DNA of 64,000 bases. Source: an uncultured Caldilineaceae bacterium. GTDB lineage: Bacteria > Chloroflexota > Anaerolineae > Caldilineales > Caldilineaceae. Shown here in pieces: positions 27,014-39,503 of the stretch (its first letter is position 1; every line of letters begins with the position of its first letter). The notes beneath the pieces were generated by a model. That model was given only the letters and a program-made list of their open reading frames with translations, did not search any database and was not told where the DNA came from. The stretch is from NCBI GenBank assembly GCA_951813625.1, contig CATOTS010000026.1, positions 1 through 64,000 of the forward strand, given 5' to 3'. The position numbers and the translations under genes were made by a program.

Positions 27014-28162
27014 GTGAACCCGGTGAGTCATTACATTCTTGACGTTCGAACGGCCACTAAACACTTCCCCGGCATAGGGCGCTACGCGACCAGCCTGGCA
27101 TTGTCTATGAACGAATTGCTCGCTGCCGGTGAGCAGTTGACCCTCCTCGGTGACTTGCCCGGCACGGAAACCCACGACAATTCCCTGTCCGTCGCTGAGT
27201 TTCGCTCAATCCCTGTCTCCGTATCCCCGTTTAGCGCCAGCCAGCAGTGGCGCATTCCCGGTCTTTTGAGACGCCTGCCACTGTCCGGGCCGGCAATTTA
27301 CCATAGCCCCTACTACCTTTTTCCGTACCTTACCGGAATGCCCGCAGTCCTGACCATCTACGACGTCACGCCGCTCCTGTATCCCCAATCAGTGTCGCTG
27401 AAGGCCAGGACTTTCTTCCGCGTCATTGTGACGGTCGCCCTGCGCGCCGCTAGTGAAATTCTCACCGTTTCCGAGGCCACGCGCTGCGATCTCACGCGCT
27501 ATTTTTCCGTTGACCCTGCGAGAATCAGGGTAACGCCTCTTGCCGCCGAAGCGCGCTTTCGGCCCCAGCCCGCCGGCGAAATCGACCGCATTCGCGCCAA
27601 GTATGACCTGCCCGCACGCTATGTCCTGTATTTCGGGATAAACAAGCCGCACAAGAACCTGCCAGCCCTGATCGACGCCTTTTCCCAGCTGGCCGCCCAG
27701 CATACGCCGCCACTCATCATCGGCGGCGCTTGGGACCGGCGTTACCCACAGGCTAGGAACAGGGCGGCACAACTTCGACTCGGCGAGTCAGTGCGCTTCC
27801 TCGGCCCGGTCGATGAAGCCGACCTGCCCGCGCTCTACAGTGCGGCAACTATTTTCGTTTTCCCAAGCCTGTATGAAGGATTCGGCCTGCCAGTGCTGGA
27901 AGCGATGTCGTGCGGGACGCCGGTGGCTTGCGCCAACACAGCCAGCCTGCCGGAGATTGTAGGGCAGGCTGCTCTGCTCTTCGATCCCTGCTCAGTGGCT
28001 GAAATCAAAGAGGCAATGGCAAAATTGCTTGAGGATGACCCGCTGCGCGCCGACCTGAGCGCACGAGGGCCGGAGCAGGCGAAGCAGTTTTCCTGGCATC
28101 AAACGGCCGCTTCGACTCTGCGTTGTTACAGGGATTTGCTGGAAGAGCGAAGTAATGAGTGA
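27014..28162 (+). CDS. Glycosyltransferase family 4 (last gene of glycan locus)
   Basis: 382-residue GT4 enzyme: HFPGIGRYATSLAL loop, YDVTPLLYP, LYFGINKPHKNLPAL at the start of the donor domain and PSLYEGFGLPVLEAMSCGTPVA with the conserved glutamates. It resembles gene 1 of the locus in the donor half, so the two may be older duplicates. Start GTG 27014 is tentative; another GTG is at 27023. It ends 18 nt from the stop of the convergent coaX gene. Confidence 0.86.
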   Translation: MNPVSHYILDVRTATKHFPGIGRYATSLALSMNELLAAGEQLTLLGDLPGTETHDNSLSVAEFRSIPVSVSPFSASQQWRIPGLLRRLPLSGPAIYHSPYYLFPYLTGMPAVLTIYDVTPLLYPQSVSLKARTFFRVIVTVALRAASEILTVSEATRCDLTRYFSVDPARIRVTPLAAEARFRPQPAGEIDRIRAKYDLPARYVLYFGINKPHKNLPALIDAFSQLAAQHTPPLIIGGAWDRRYPQARNRAAQLRLGESVRFLGPVDEADLPALYSAATIFVFPSLYEGFGLPVLEAMSCGTPVACANTASLPEIVGQAALLFDPCSVAEIKEAMAKLLEDDPLRADLSARGPEQAKQFSWHQTAASTLRCYRDLLEERSNE

Positions 28163-28180
28163 GAGGGCTCTATCTCAACT

Positions 28181-29005
28181 CTACTCATTTTCCTTACCGG
28201 TGTTTCGTTGATACAACGCCCGCATGCCCGCGAAGGTCAGCCAGGGGTCGTAAGCGTCAATGGAGTCAGTCAGCGGCGTAATGATGTGGCCGAGGCCGCC
28301 TGTGGCAGTGACATTGACGGGCGCGTTGATTTCGGTACTGATACGCGCAAGTAGCCCCTCTACAAGCCCGGTATAGCCTAAAACGATTCCAGACTTCAGA
28401 GCCTCTTTCGTGTCTTCGCCGATAGCCGAAACCGGTGGACTCAGCTCCACTCTTGGAAGGGAGGGCGCCCGCTCAGCTAGCGAGCCTGCCATCGTGCCCA
28501 TGCCCGGTGCGATTGCACCCCCGCGGAACCGCCCTTGCGCATCGACAACATTGAATGTCGTCGCCGTACCAAAGTCCACTGCCACTGCCGCGCCGCGGCT
28601 GCGCCTTCGCACTGCCACAGCATCTGCCAGCCGGTCCATGCCCACACTTTCCGGGTTGGAAACCAATAGCGGCATCCCCAGGTCCAGCCCGTGACGTAGA
28701 ACGAACGGCTCCCGACCCAGTATCTCGGCCAGGAGATTTCGCCACAAACCAGTCAACGGTTCGACGACGCTGCAAATCGCCGCGCCCTTAAGACTGCTCC
28801 CGCAAAACCCGCTCTCTTCCCAAAGTTTACCTAAGTGACGGCGATACGATTCCAGCCGCCGATACCGATCAGTCGGGATGCGCCAATTGACAACCGGCGC
28901 ATCGTCATCACGCGGTTTGTAGTCAACTGCAGCGGGGTCGAGGGTACGGCCAGGATATGCGCCCAGCTTTATGCTGCTGTTGCCTATGTCAACTGTCAGG
29001 AGCAT
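28181..29005 (-). CDS. coaX: Type III pantothenate kinase
   Basis: About 274-residue ASKHA-fold kinase that phosphorylates pantothenate in the first step of coenzyme A synthesis. Phosphate-1 motif VDIGNSSIKLG is at the N-terminus. VDFGTATTFNVVD carries the catalytic and phosphate-2 region, GGAIAPGM follows, and TGGLGHIIT is the adenosine-site block. ATG at 29005 is preferred to the TTG two codons earlier. It is the last gene of a minus-strand run behind vanW (64 nt). Confidence 0.92.
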   Translation of the reverse strand: MLLTVDIGNSSIKLGAYPGRTLDPAAVDYKPRDDDAPVVNWRIPTDRYRRLESYRRHLGKLWEESGFCGSSLKGAAICSVVEPLTGLWRNLLAEILGREPFVLRHGLDLGMPLLVSNPESVGMDRLADAVAVRRRSRGAAVAVDFGTATTFNVVDAQGRFRGGAIAPGMGTMAGSLAERAPSLPRVELSPPVSAIGEDTKEALKSGIVLGYTGLVEGLLARISTEINAPVNVTATGGLGHIITPLTDSIDAYDPWLTFAGMRALYQRNTGKENE

Positions 29006-29075
29006 CTGCAAACGGAGAGACTGCTATGAAGGGGGCTGGAAAAGCCTGCTTCTCTCTGAATGATTTCGGCCAATC

Positions 29076-30917
29076 TCATTCGTCCTGCGCTTCTTCAGAG
29101 CCTTCTTGCCCAGAAGCCGCAGCGGTTTCTTCATCCCTGTCGGTCACGCCGGGAATCACCGTACCCGGCCCATACAGGAACATCGCATTCCAGGGCCGGT
29201 AGACCGATACTATCCTGTCCTCTCGGCTCACGCCGTTCTCCGTAACCGTGCGAATCACGGTCGCGGTCATCCCCTCTTTGGCCCATTCCACCTGCCTGAT
29301 CTGGCCGGATTCCAGCGTCGCGTCTTCCTGGTAGACCGGGTCCCCCGGCTCCTTGATATCCTTGTACTCCGCCTCGCTTAACTCCACTTCCCGGTCTGGC
29401 TTGGTGCCGTAGAAGCGGAAGGACAGGATGCCGTCCACGGTGTCTACAACCGGCTGGACCAGCAGATGGGCGTCGGTGTCGTTCAGGAATCTGAAATCAA
29501 CGTAAGGCGTATAAATTGTCGCGTCGAATCCGGGTTCGCCATACCAGCTCACGACATAGCCGTGATTGTGGCGCTCCAGAAGCGGGAATCCAGCCGCCAA
29601 CGCGGCCCGGAATACTGTTGTACTCACCTGGCACACCCCGCCGCCAATCCCAATTGCCGTACGGTCGCCCCAGATAATCGCAGAATCCTCAAAGCCGTTC
29701 GCCCCGCTCACAGCCTCAATCGTCGAATTGAAACTGAAAATGCCACCGGGAGGTATCACCGCGCCAACGAACTTTTCGGCGGCCACCTCGATGTTGTATA
29801 CACGCGTCGCGCTGCTGCCCTTGAAGTAGGTTGTGCCGCTGGCGATCAGTTCCCTGATGCCCAGCTCGTTCAGTCGCTCTGAATCTACCGCCGGCTGCAC
29901 GGCTATGACCGGCAGATCCGCTGTCCTCTGTTCAGTGACCAGCGCCCTGCGCACTGCCTCCACCGTCAGGTCGACATTCAACCGCTGGCCCCCTTGGCTC
30001 GGCTGCAGGACTTCAAGTTGTCCGCTGGTGTCATCGAAGCGCAGGCGGGCATCCTGCGCTGGGTAGGAAACTTGCCTCGCCCAGCCGGCAACGACAATTC
30101 GCAGAGCCTCTTCATTCAGGGATTGGGGGTCGCCGCTGGGCATGATCCTTTCCAAAAGCGCGGCGTCCAGGGCGAAGCCAATTCCCGAAGCTTCGTGACG
30201 CAGGACAATAGGTTGAGGCAGCGCAAGCGTACTGCTGCCCGACGCATCAGTCGCTTCGGCAGGTGGGCTTTGCGGCGGCGATGTGCTGAAAGTCTGCAGC
30301 GGAACAGTTCCGGATCGACCGCTCGCCGCCTGCGACAGTATCAACTGCGCTGTGGCCGCAATGTCAACATCCAGTCCCTGCTGCGGCGGAAGCGAATAGT
30401 TGCCGACCTCAAGGCCCGCTCTGCTGGGCCGGCGCACCTGAGCCGCCGCGCTGCCCACAACTTGTCTGACCGTCCCCTCGCTTACCGTCACTTCCGGCCA
30501 AATCGTCGCTTGACCGATAATCGCCTGCCACTGGTTCAGTGCCCGTTCAACCAGTCCACCCTCCCGTCCAACCGAATATGCACGATTTACCGCATCTTCT
30601 AAATCGACCTGAGGAGTCAACAGGTCCGTGCCCAGCGCCCACTGCCGACCCTCATATTCAAGAAAAATCGGCGCAAGAGGGTATGGCGCCAACTCCCTGT
30701 GCAGATGCAGCAGGGCCGCCGCGCGCGTTTCCCCACCGACCGGTACGCCGGCGACGTGCACGCCGCTGAAAATGCGGTCGGCGTGCCAGAACTGTAAACC
30801 CGCGAACGCGCCAATCGTCGCCACGGCAGCAACGCAGAACCAGATCAACAAGTACTCGCCGCCACTGGGCGGGCGGGCTGCCCGTCGTGATGTCCCAACT
30901 GGAGTGATTGCGTTCAT
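29076..30917 (-). CDS. VanW family protein with peptidoglycan-binding domains
   Basis: 613 residues. A single membrane anchor near residues 20-48 (LLIWFCVAAVATIGAFAGL region) is followed by a long extracytoplasmic part. Two stretches resemble the PG_binding_4 domain that precedes VanW in such proteins, roughly residues 60-190 and 230-330. The VanW domain then shows FSFNSTIEAVSG, GIGGGVCQVSTTVFRA and RHNHGYVVSWY. Its Cys in GVCQVS and the His pair are conserved features; the biochemical function is still unsettled, though cell-wall binding is likely. The C-terminal ~60 residues are charged and acidic. Confidence 0.88.
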   Translation of the reverse strand: MNAITPVGTSRRAARPPSGGEYLLIWFCVAAVATIGAFAGLQFWHADRIFSGVHVAGVPVGGETRAAALLHLHRELAPYPLAPIFLEYEGRQWALGTDLLTPQVDLEDAVNRAYSVGREGGLVERALNQWQAIIGQATIWPEVTVSEGTVRQVVGSAAAQVRRPSRAGLEVGNYSLPPQQGLDVDIAATAQLILSQAASGRSGTVPLQTFSTSPPQSPPAEATDASGSSTLALPQPIVLRHEASGIGFALDAALLERIMPSGDPQSLNEEALRIVVAGWARQVSYPAQDARLRFDDTSGQLEVLQPSQGGQRLNVDLTVEAVRRALVTEQRTADLPVIAVQPAVDSERLNELGIRELIASGTTYFKGSSATRVYNIEVAAEKFVGAVIPPGGIFSFNSTIEAVSGANGFEDSAIIWGDRTAIGIGGGVCQVSTTVFRAALAAGFPLLERHNHGYVVSWYGEPGFDATIYTPYVDFRFLNDTDAHLLVQPVVDTVDGILSFRFYGTKPDREVELSEAEYKDIKEPGDPVYQEDATLESGQIRQVEWAKEGMTATVIRTVTENGVSREDRIVSVYRPWNAMFLYGPGTVIPGVTDRDEETAAASGQEGSEEAQDE

Positions 30918-30992
30918 GAATTGCTATGTGAACCATCGTCGCGGCGGCCTGCACTACCTAAGGCGACCGTCCGCAAACTACCGAGCTACCGA

Positions 30993-32570
30993 TTAAGCGC
31001 CCAACTGTGGAACAATATACAGGAAGGGGATAACGATGTCCAGACCAACCAGTGCTGCAAACAGGCCGATGAAGAGGACAGGCCGCAGTGGCTCCAGCGA
31101 CGTCCACCGCACGCCACACCCCTCGACCAATGAACGCGCGAGACGTGTCAGCAATAGCCCGAGAACGAGTAGGCCAATACCCGCCGCACCATACAAAAGC
31201 AATGCCCAGCGGTCGAAGTCGCCGGAGGCCATGCCAATCAGAAGGCGCGTCGCTGCGACCGCCAACAGAACACCCCCGCCAACAACACTTGCCCGCTTTC
31301 CCAGAACGCCCCACCAACCCAGCGCGAAGAACAAGCTCCAGGCCGGAAGAGCCGGAAATAGGTATCGGCCTTGATGTTGCATGAAACCGAGGTTGTACCA
31401 GGCGTACGCCGCAAACGCTCCCAGCCACAGTAGGATAAGCGGCGTCCAGGGCGATGAAAATAGCTGGTGCCACTGCACCCTTCCACTGTACACACGGCGC
31501 CAACACCAGAACACCAAGCCCACAACTGCCATTGCCGACACCACCTGGAGCGCCGTGTAAACGCGCGCGTCCATAAAAACACCCAGCCACCCAAACACGC
31601 CCCAGAAACTCTTGCTCGTGAACGTCCACGCCCGCTCCCAGTAAGCGTCCCAACCGTTCTCCGCGATAAAGGCCGCCGCGGTTGGCTGCCCGGTAACCAC
31701 TAAATTGTGCCGAGCAAGTCCGAGCAGGTCCCAGGCTCCATAGGCCCGGATATTGCGTAGCCACAAGGGAAGACCGAGAGCTAGCGCAGGCGCGGTAAGC
31801 AACGCGAACTGCGCGAATTGCCCCTTAATCGACAGTTTTTGACCCCGCCTCAGCCAATACGTTTTGCCTACCACGACAGACAACGCAATCGGCAGGAGAA
31901 TATACGCGGTAGCCTTGGTGAGAAAGCCGACCCCTATTAGAATGCCGGTCACCAGCAGCAGGCGGTAGCTTTTGGTCCGCGATTCTTCTCCGTTTTCTCC
32001 AACGTCGGCCTCCCTTTGCCAGCATATCAGCGCAAGAATCGCCCCTGCGATCACCAATTCAGCCAGCGCGTCATTATTGACAGACGCCATCACCGCGATG
32101 TGCATCGGCAGGAACGCGGAAAACGCGGCCGCGCCCAGCCCGATGTGAGGAGATTCAGGCAGCGCCAAACGGGCGCACAGAAACACCATCAGCACGACTC
32201 CTGCTCCCAGGACGACTCCGAACAGTCGCAGTGCCAGCAAGCTGCCCCCGCTCACCCAGTAGACAGGCGCGGACAGCACGTAATAGAGCGGAGGTTGATG
32301 CGATTCGTAGCGAACCGGGTCAATCGACAGGCCGGGGGGAAACTTTTCGGCTTTCAACCGTTCGAGGTAGGCTCCGTCATAGTCGCCCTTTTCCAGCAGG
32401 GGCAATCGTCGTTCCGACGCCACATCGGCTATATAGTTGTAGTGGGCTGGTTCATCCGGATTCTGCCAGGGAGGGGTCTTGACGGCGAATAGACTCGCCA
32501 GTGCAAGGTAAACGAGTAGTATGAGAAGCAGAATATACGAGGTCGCGCGGCTGTACGAAGACTCTCCCAC
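30993..32570 (-). CDS. GT-C-type membrane glycosyltransferase (DUF2142 / ArnT-PMT-like)
   Basis: 525-residue polytopic membrane protein with about 12 hydrophobic segments. After the first segment, NPDEPAHYNYI carries the acidic pair expected in the first periplasmic loop of GT-C enzymes, and YESHQPPLYYVL is the next hallmark. Such proteins transfer sugars from polyprenyl-phosphate donors on the outer face of the membrane. The start codon is GTG at 32570, only 3 nt after the metG stop, so it is almost certainly co-transcribed. The acceptor could be a product of the neighbouring glycan locus. Confidence 0.78.
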   Translation of the reverse strand: MGESSYSRATSYILLLILLVYLALASLFAVKTPPWQNPDEPAHYNYIADVASERRLPLLEKGDYDGAYLERLKAEKFPPGLSIDPVRYESHQPPLYYVLSAPVYWVSGGSLLALRLFGVVLGAGVVLMVFLCARLALPESPHIGLGAAAFSAFLPMHIAVMASVNNDALAELVIAGAILALICWQREADVGENGEESRTKSYRLLLVTGILIGVGFLTKATAYILLPIALSVVVGKTYWLRRGQKLSIKGQFAQFALLTAPALALGLPLWLRNIRAYGAWDLLGLARHNLVVTGQPTAAAFIAENGWDAYWERAWTFTSKSFWGVFGWLGVFMDARVYTALQVVSAMAVVGLVFWCWRRVYSGRVQWHQLFSSPWTPLILLWLGAFAAYAWYNLGFMQHQGRYLFPALPAWSLFFALGWWGVLGKRASVVGGGVLLAVAATRLLIGMASGDFDRWALLLYGAAGIGLLVLGLLLTRLARSLVEGCGVRWTSLEPLRPVLFIGLFAALVGLDIVIPFLYIVPQLGA

Positions 32571-32573
32571 GCC

Positions 32574-34397
32574 TCACTCATCCCATTCCTCACCAAGTAC
32601 TTCCGCGGGATCCAACTTGGCAAACAGCGGCGCCGGCTTTTGCAGCAACTGGCCGGCGGGCAGACTCGACGCCTGCCAGACACCGCTGGCACTTTCGTGG
32701 TCGTAGCGGAGTACCAGATGCTCGCCGCGCGCGTCCTCTATCGACGTCGTATTCAACCGGCCGAATAGCGATTGTGTATAGCCAAGATAGATGTGCAGCT
32801 GTTCACTGCTGTGCGGTAGGATCGGGGCCCACATCAGCTTCAACCAGTCGATTGCCTGCAGCGCGACATACACAGCCGTGGTCGCTGCCCCAGGCTCGGT
32901 CTTTATCGTGCGCCACGGCTCCTTCTCGTTCAGATATTGATTTACTCGTTGACTGAGGCGACGCACCTCGTGAAGTGCGGCCTTCAGCTTGACGGCCTCA
33001 TAGAGTGCTGCTACGCTCTCGAATCCAGCGCGTATGTCCGCCAGCACGGCTTCGTCGGCTGGATCGAACGGGCCGGGTTGCGGCACCGCTCCGTCAAACC
33101 GCCGGTAGGCAAATCCCAGCACTCTGTTCACCAGATTGCCCCAATTCGCCACCAATTCGTTGTTGACCAACTCGACGAAATCAGGCCACGTGAACTCGGA
33201 GTCCGCGCTCTCAGGCGACATCGCTGTCAACACATACCGCCACGCGTCTGGCTGGTACGCCTCCAACACTGTATTCCAGCCGATGACGTTTCCTCTGCTG
33301 GTGCTGAACTGGGCGCCGCCGAAATTGAGATACTCATTCGCCGGAACGTCGTATGGCAGATTTAAGCCTGCCGTCGCCAGCCCCTGCGCTGTCTCGGACA
33401 GCCCCGCCAGCGGCGGCTCCCTTTCCCCCGAATCGTCGTTGTAGGCCATGATCATGCCCGGCCAGATCTGTGTGTGAAACGGGATATTGTCCTTGCCGAT
33501 GAAGTAGTAGTGTCGGGCATCCGGCGCCAAGTCGCGATCCCACCACGCCTGCCACTCTCCACCGCTCAGGTCGGCCCACTCAATTGCCGCGCTCAGGTAG
33601 CCCTGCACCGCATCGTACCAGACGTATATGCGCTTGTCTTCGTATCCCTCCAAAGGAATGTCGATGCCCCAGTCGATATCTCGCGTGATGGCGCGTCCGC
33701 GCAACTCCTTCAGGTTCAGCTGCCCCTGCGTAAAGTTGAGTACGTTACTGCGCCAGTGCTCCTTCCCGCTGCCGACCCACGCCAGCAATGGTTCATTTAG
33801 GGCGCCCAGGTCGAGAAAGAAGTGTTCGGTTTCCCGCACCTCCAACTCATTGCTACCGCTCAACTTGGAGCGGGTATCGGTCAGTTCCAGCGCGTCGTAG
33901 AGGCGGCCGCATTCGTCGCACTGGTCGCCGCGCGCGCCGGCATATCCGCAGAACGGACACGTCCCTTCCACATATCGATCGGCCAGGAACCGCCCTGCCT
34001 CAGGATCGAACCACTGCTTTTGCACCTCCGTATAAATGAACTCATTCGCCAGATGGCGCTGGAATACCTGCTGCGTAACATCCCAGTGGTTCTGCGTATC
34101 GGTGTGCGTGTAAAGGTCAAAAGTCAAGGCCATCGCCAGACAGCCTTCCACGAACATCTCGTGGTACTTGTCCACAACCGCAGCCGGTTCGATACCCTCC
34201 TGCTCCGCCTGCAGCGTTATCGGCGTGCCATGTGTGTCCGAACCGCTGACCATCAGTACATCGTTCCCAGCCATGCGTTGATAGCGGGCAAAAATGTCCG
34301 GCGGCAGGTAGGCGCCTGCGATCTGTCCGATGTGCTTTTCGCCGTTGGCATAGGGCCAGGCCACGCACACAAGGATCTTTTCGGCTTGATCTGACAT
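32574..34397 (-). CDS. metG: Methionine--tRNA ligase
   Basis: About 607-residue class I synthetase charging tRNA-Met. The HIGH motif is HIGQIAG. A zinc knuckle with CPFC and CDEC is inserted in the connective peptide. The ATP-site loop that is usually KMSKS reads QFSTSRG, as in a subgroup of bacterial MetRS with a degenerate loop. There is no C-terminal tRNA-binding extension. ATG at 34397 is chosen (AGAGGA 6 nt upstream) over a codon 8 residues earlier. It heads the minus-strand operon metG / GT-C gene / vanW / coaX. Confidence 0.93.
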   Translation of the reverse strand: MSDQAEKILVCVAWPYANGEKHIGQIAGAYLPPDIFARYQRMAGNDVLMVSGSDTHGTPITLQAEQEGIEPAAVVDKYHEMFVEGCLAMALTFDLYTHTDTQNHWDVTQQVFQRHLANEFIYTEVQKQWFDPEAGRFLADRYVEGTCPFCGYAGARGDQCDECGRLYDALELTDTRSKLSGSNELEVRETEHFFLDLGALNEPLLAWVGSGKEHWRSNVLNFTQGQLNLKELRGRAITRDIDWGIDIPLEGYEDKRIYVWYDAVQGYLSAAIEWADLSGGEWQAWWDRDLAPDARHYYFIGKDNIPFHTQIWPGMIMAYNDDSGEREPPLAGLSETAQGLATAGLNLPYDVPANEYLNFGGAQFSTSRGNVIGWNTVLEAYQPDAWRYVLTAMSPESADSEFTWPDFVELVNNELVANWGNLVNRVLGFAYRRFDGAVPQPGPFDPADEAVLADIRAGFESVAALYEAVKLKAALHEVRRLSQRVNQYLNEKEPWRTIKTEPGAATTAVYVALQAIDWLKLMWAPILPHSSEQLHIYLGYTQSLFGRLNTTSIEDARGEHLVLRYDHESASGVWQASSLPAGQLLQKPAPLFAKLDPAEVLGEEWDE

Positions 34398-34450
34398 CGG
34401 TAATCCTCTTCCGCTTCCCATCCGGCGTACAGGTCCGACTCCGTCTCCAC

Positions 34451-34459
34451 ATTATAGCA
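34451..34459 (-). promoter_or_regulatory. Extended -10 promoter for the metG operon
   Basis: On the minus strand the sequence reads TGCTATAAT, an extended -10 element (TG-n-TATAAT), about 55 nt before the metG ATG. The -35 side is weak, as is usual for extended -10 promoters. The same TGC-TATA arrangement occurs in the repeat at 5659-5667. Confidence 0.5.
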
Positions 34460-34532
34460 GCAGCAGTTTCAAAAGTACCAGTGCCCGGAGCATGGATTTC
34501 CGAGCACGTGGATCCAGGTTTCAGTTTTTTCC

Positions 34533-34840
34533 GTAACTACTCAGCCGCAGTCAGTCTGCGACCCTGAATGAGGCGAGCGAAGGTGTTTTCTCTCTCCTCA
34601 CTCCGCTTTACTTTCTCCTTGCTTTTTGGACGGTCGGGCCTGCGGCCCTCCCTTGTGCGGGGGGACTCCACCCGCAACGCCCCCCTCCAAAACCAGCGCT
34701 CACCGACAGTACGCCGTCATTCCTGCAGTGCGGGTCAACCAACGTGGTGGCGGCCAACCGAATACGCAGTCAGAGAATCTGAATGGCGACGGGGATGAAG
34801 CACTGGTCGAGACAGACGCTGAATGTGGCTTGGTAGTTAC
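34533..34840. mobile_element. MITE copy 2, 308 bp, IS66-type termini
   Basis: Bounded by GTAACTACTCAGCC (34533-34546) and GGCTTGGTAGTTAC (34827-34840) and flanked by a perfect 8-bp target duplication TTTTTTCC at 34525-34532 and 34841-34848. Most of the interior matches MITE 1 nearly base for base; the length difference is mainly an insertion of about 20 bp after GTGTTTTCTCTCTCCT. The GGGCC/GGCCC hairpin is kept, and the long GC hairpin has one mismatch. It sits in the metG - membrane-protein intergenic region. Confidence 0.94.
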
Positions 34841-34873
34841 TTTTTTCCCATAAATTCAGAACAGGGCCCGATC

Positions 34874-34903
34874 TTGGCATTTAAGATTTATGGCGGATAT
34901 AAT
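34874..34903 (+). promoter_or_regulatory. Promoter of the YesL-like membrane protein gene
   Basis: TTGGCA at 34874-34879 and a perfect TATAAT at 34898-34903 are separated by 18 nt. The expected start of transcription gives a leader of about 45 nt before the ATG at 34956. It begins 34 nt outside the right end of MITE 2, so the element did not supply it. Confidence 0.6.
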
Positions 34904-34955
34904 GGAGCAGAGTCAAGCGTCCTTCACGTAGCTCCTTGGGTAAAGTGATACCGGA

Positions 34956-35582
34956 ATGAAGGCATTCACAGTAATGTGGCGCACGATCAAAGCGCTTTAC
35001 GAGGACCTTCTGCTGTGGGTCTGGCTCAGCGTACTATGGTGGGTCGGTATCTTTCTCGTCCTGCCTGCTGCGCCAGTGACCGCCGGCATTCACAATGCCG
35101 CCAACCGAGTCGCCAACTACCGCCGTGTGGACAGCGGCTTCTTCTGGGATGGCGCCCGCGAGACTATCGGCAAGAGCTGGCTGCTGCTCGGCGTCAACAT
35201 TTTGCTCGTTGGCGGCGTAGCAATGAACATTCGATTCTACGGAAGCAGCCCGGCCGACTGGGCGCGAATAATAAGTATTGTCTGGGTATGGATTCTGTTA
35301 ATCATTCTCATGGCTGGACAGTACTTCTTCCCCCTACTGTGGCAGCAGGACGAAATGAGCCTGAAAATGGTGCTGCGTAATGCCTTTATTCTTGCTCTGC
35401 GCCACCCTCTCTACACCTTCCTGATGTTCCTGTTCCAGGCCCTCCTAATTATCGTTAGTGTTGCAACCGTCCTTCCCATCTTTTTGCTTACTCCGGCGGC
35501 GGTCGTCCTCGCAATGAATTTCAGCCTGGTCGGCTTGCTTCAGGAACTGGACCTTGCGCCGGATCCGCCCCCGGGTGCGTAG
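34956..35582 (+). CDS. YesL-like (DUF624) integral membrane protein
   Basis: 208 residues with about five hydrophobic segments. The order of a short N-terminal region, LLWVWLSVLWWVGIFLVLP and then APVTAGIHNAANRV resembles the YesL/DUF624 family, often found near carbohydrate-uptake genes. GGAA lies just before the ATG. The function of the family is not known. It is upstream of, but probably not functionally linked to, the Mo-hydroxylase genes. Assignment rests on pattern only. Confidence 0.6.
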   Translation: MKAFTVMWRTIKALYEDLLLWVWLSVLWWVGIFLVLPAAPVTAGIHNAANRVANYRRVDSGFFWDGARETIGKSWLLLGVNILLVGGVAMNIRFYGSSPADWARIISIVWVWILLIILMAGQYFFPLLWQQDEMSLKMVLRNAFILALRHPLYTFLMFLFQALLIIVSVATVLPIFLLTPAAVVLAMNFSLVGLLQELDLAPDPPPGA

Positions 35583-35665
35583 CGCTGAAGGCTATGATTG
35601 AAGGCAAATTTCAGCGCCATAAGGCGCGAATTGGCCGCGCGACCTGGGAATTCTAACCTTTCTCT

Positions 35666-36472
35666 ATGGCGATTCTTGCAGAATATCACAGACCACAGTC
35701 GCTTTCGCAGGCGTTGGAGCTTCTGTCCGACCGCCGTTCGCGGCGCCTCCCCCTTGCCGGCGGCACACATCTGGTCCCCGCGCTTGAGACGCGGCAGTGC
35801 CGGGAGGTTGACGGTGTCGTCGACCTGGCAGACATCGATCTCTCCTTCATCGAGCAGGAAGGGAACTGCCTGCGTGTCGGCGCGATGACGACACTCACAG
35901 ATTTTGTCCAACATCCTGTTTGCGTTTCTATGGCCGGCGGCATCCTGCCGCGAACGGCCCGCTTTGAAGGGCCGCAGAACCTCTGCAACGCCGCCACCGT
36001 GGGCGGCCTCATCGCCCTGGCCGAGCCAGATAGCGAGCTGTTCGCTGCGCTATTGGCACTTGACGCCACTATCGTGGCCGTCAGTGGCGACCAGTCCGAA
36101 AACGTTAAGTCATTCGAAGATTACATTTCCAGCCGTCCGCGGCCGAGGCGCCCGGCGGACCTCATAACCGAGTTGAGATTGCCGCTGGCGCAGTTCGAAG
36201 GCGGGCACGCACGCGTCGCCCGCACGCCAAGCGATCGATGTATCGTAGCAGCAGTTGCAGTTCAAGTCGTGATCCGAGTCTCCTCTCAAATGCCATCAAA
36301 TCCCCCTAAGGGGGTTCGAATCGGCCTCTGCGGAGTCGGCCCGCTGCCACTCTTGGCGGGAAGCGCGCTCAATCCTCCAGACGACTTCAAGGGCAGCGCC
36401 AAATACAGGCGGACGATGTCCGAAATCGTGCGGCAGCGCGCGCTCGCCTGTCTGTCTAACGACCGGTTGTAG
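35666..36472 (+). CDS. FAD-binding subunit of a molybdenum hydroxylase (CoxM/XdhB-like)
   Basis: 268-residue flavoprotein subunit of the xanthine dehydrogenase / CO dehydrogenase family that passes electrons from the Fe-S clusters to NAD or another acceptor. PLAGGTHLVP is the first FAD loop. GPQNLCNAATVGGLIALAEPDSE corresponds to the second, usually R-N-x-A-T-x-G-G-N followed by P-x-S-D. Here several of those positions differ. The C-terminal CO_deh_flav_C-like part is short. The gene is 37 nt before the fused Fe-S/Mo subunit, and together they form one enzyme. Confidence 0.83.
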   Translation: MAILAEYHRPQSLSQALELLSDRRSRRLPLAGGTHLVPALETRQCREVDGVVDLADIDLSFIEQEGNCLRVGAMTTLTDFVQHPVCVSMAGGILPRTARFEGPQNLCNAATVGGLIALAEPDSELFAALLALDATIVAVSGDQSENVKSFEDYISSRPRPRRPADLITELRLPLAQFEGGHARVARTPSDRCIVAAVAVQVVIRVSSQMPSNPPKGVRIGLCGVGPLPLLAGSALNPPDDFKGSAKYRRTMSEIVRQRALACLSNDRL

Positions 36473-36509
36473 TTGGCCTCACCTCCCTGCCTGCTTCAGA
36501 CCAAGGACT

Positions 36510-39503
<2,994 letters not shown>

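Noticed and set aside
28150-28190. Possible shared terminator hairpin between the last glycan gene and coaX
   Set aside because: GAGTGAGAG and CTCTACTC pair only imperfectly and there is no U-run on either strand.
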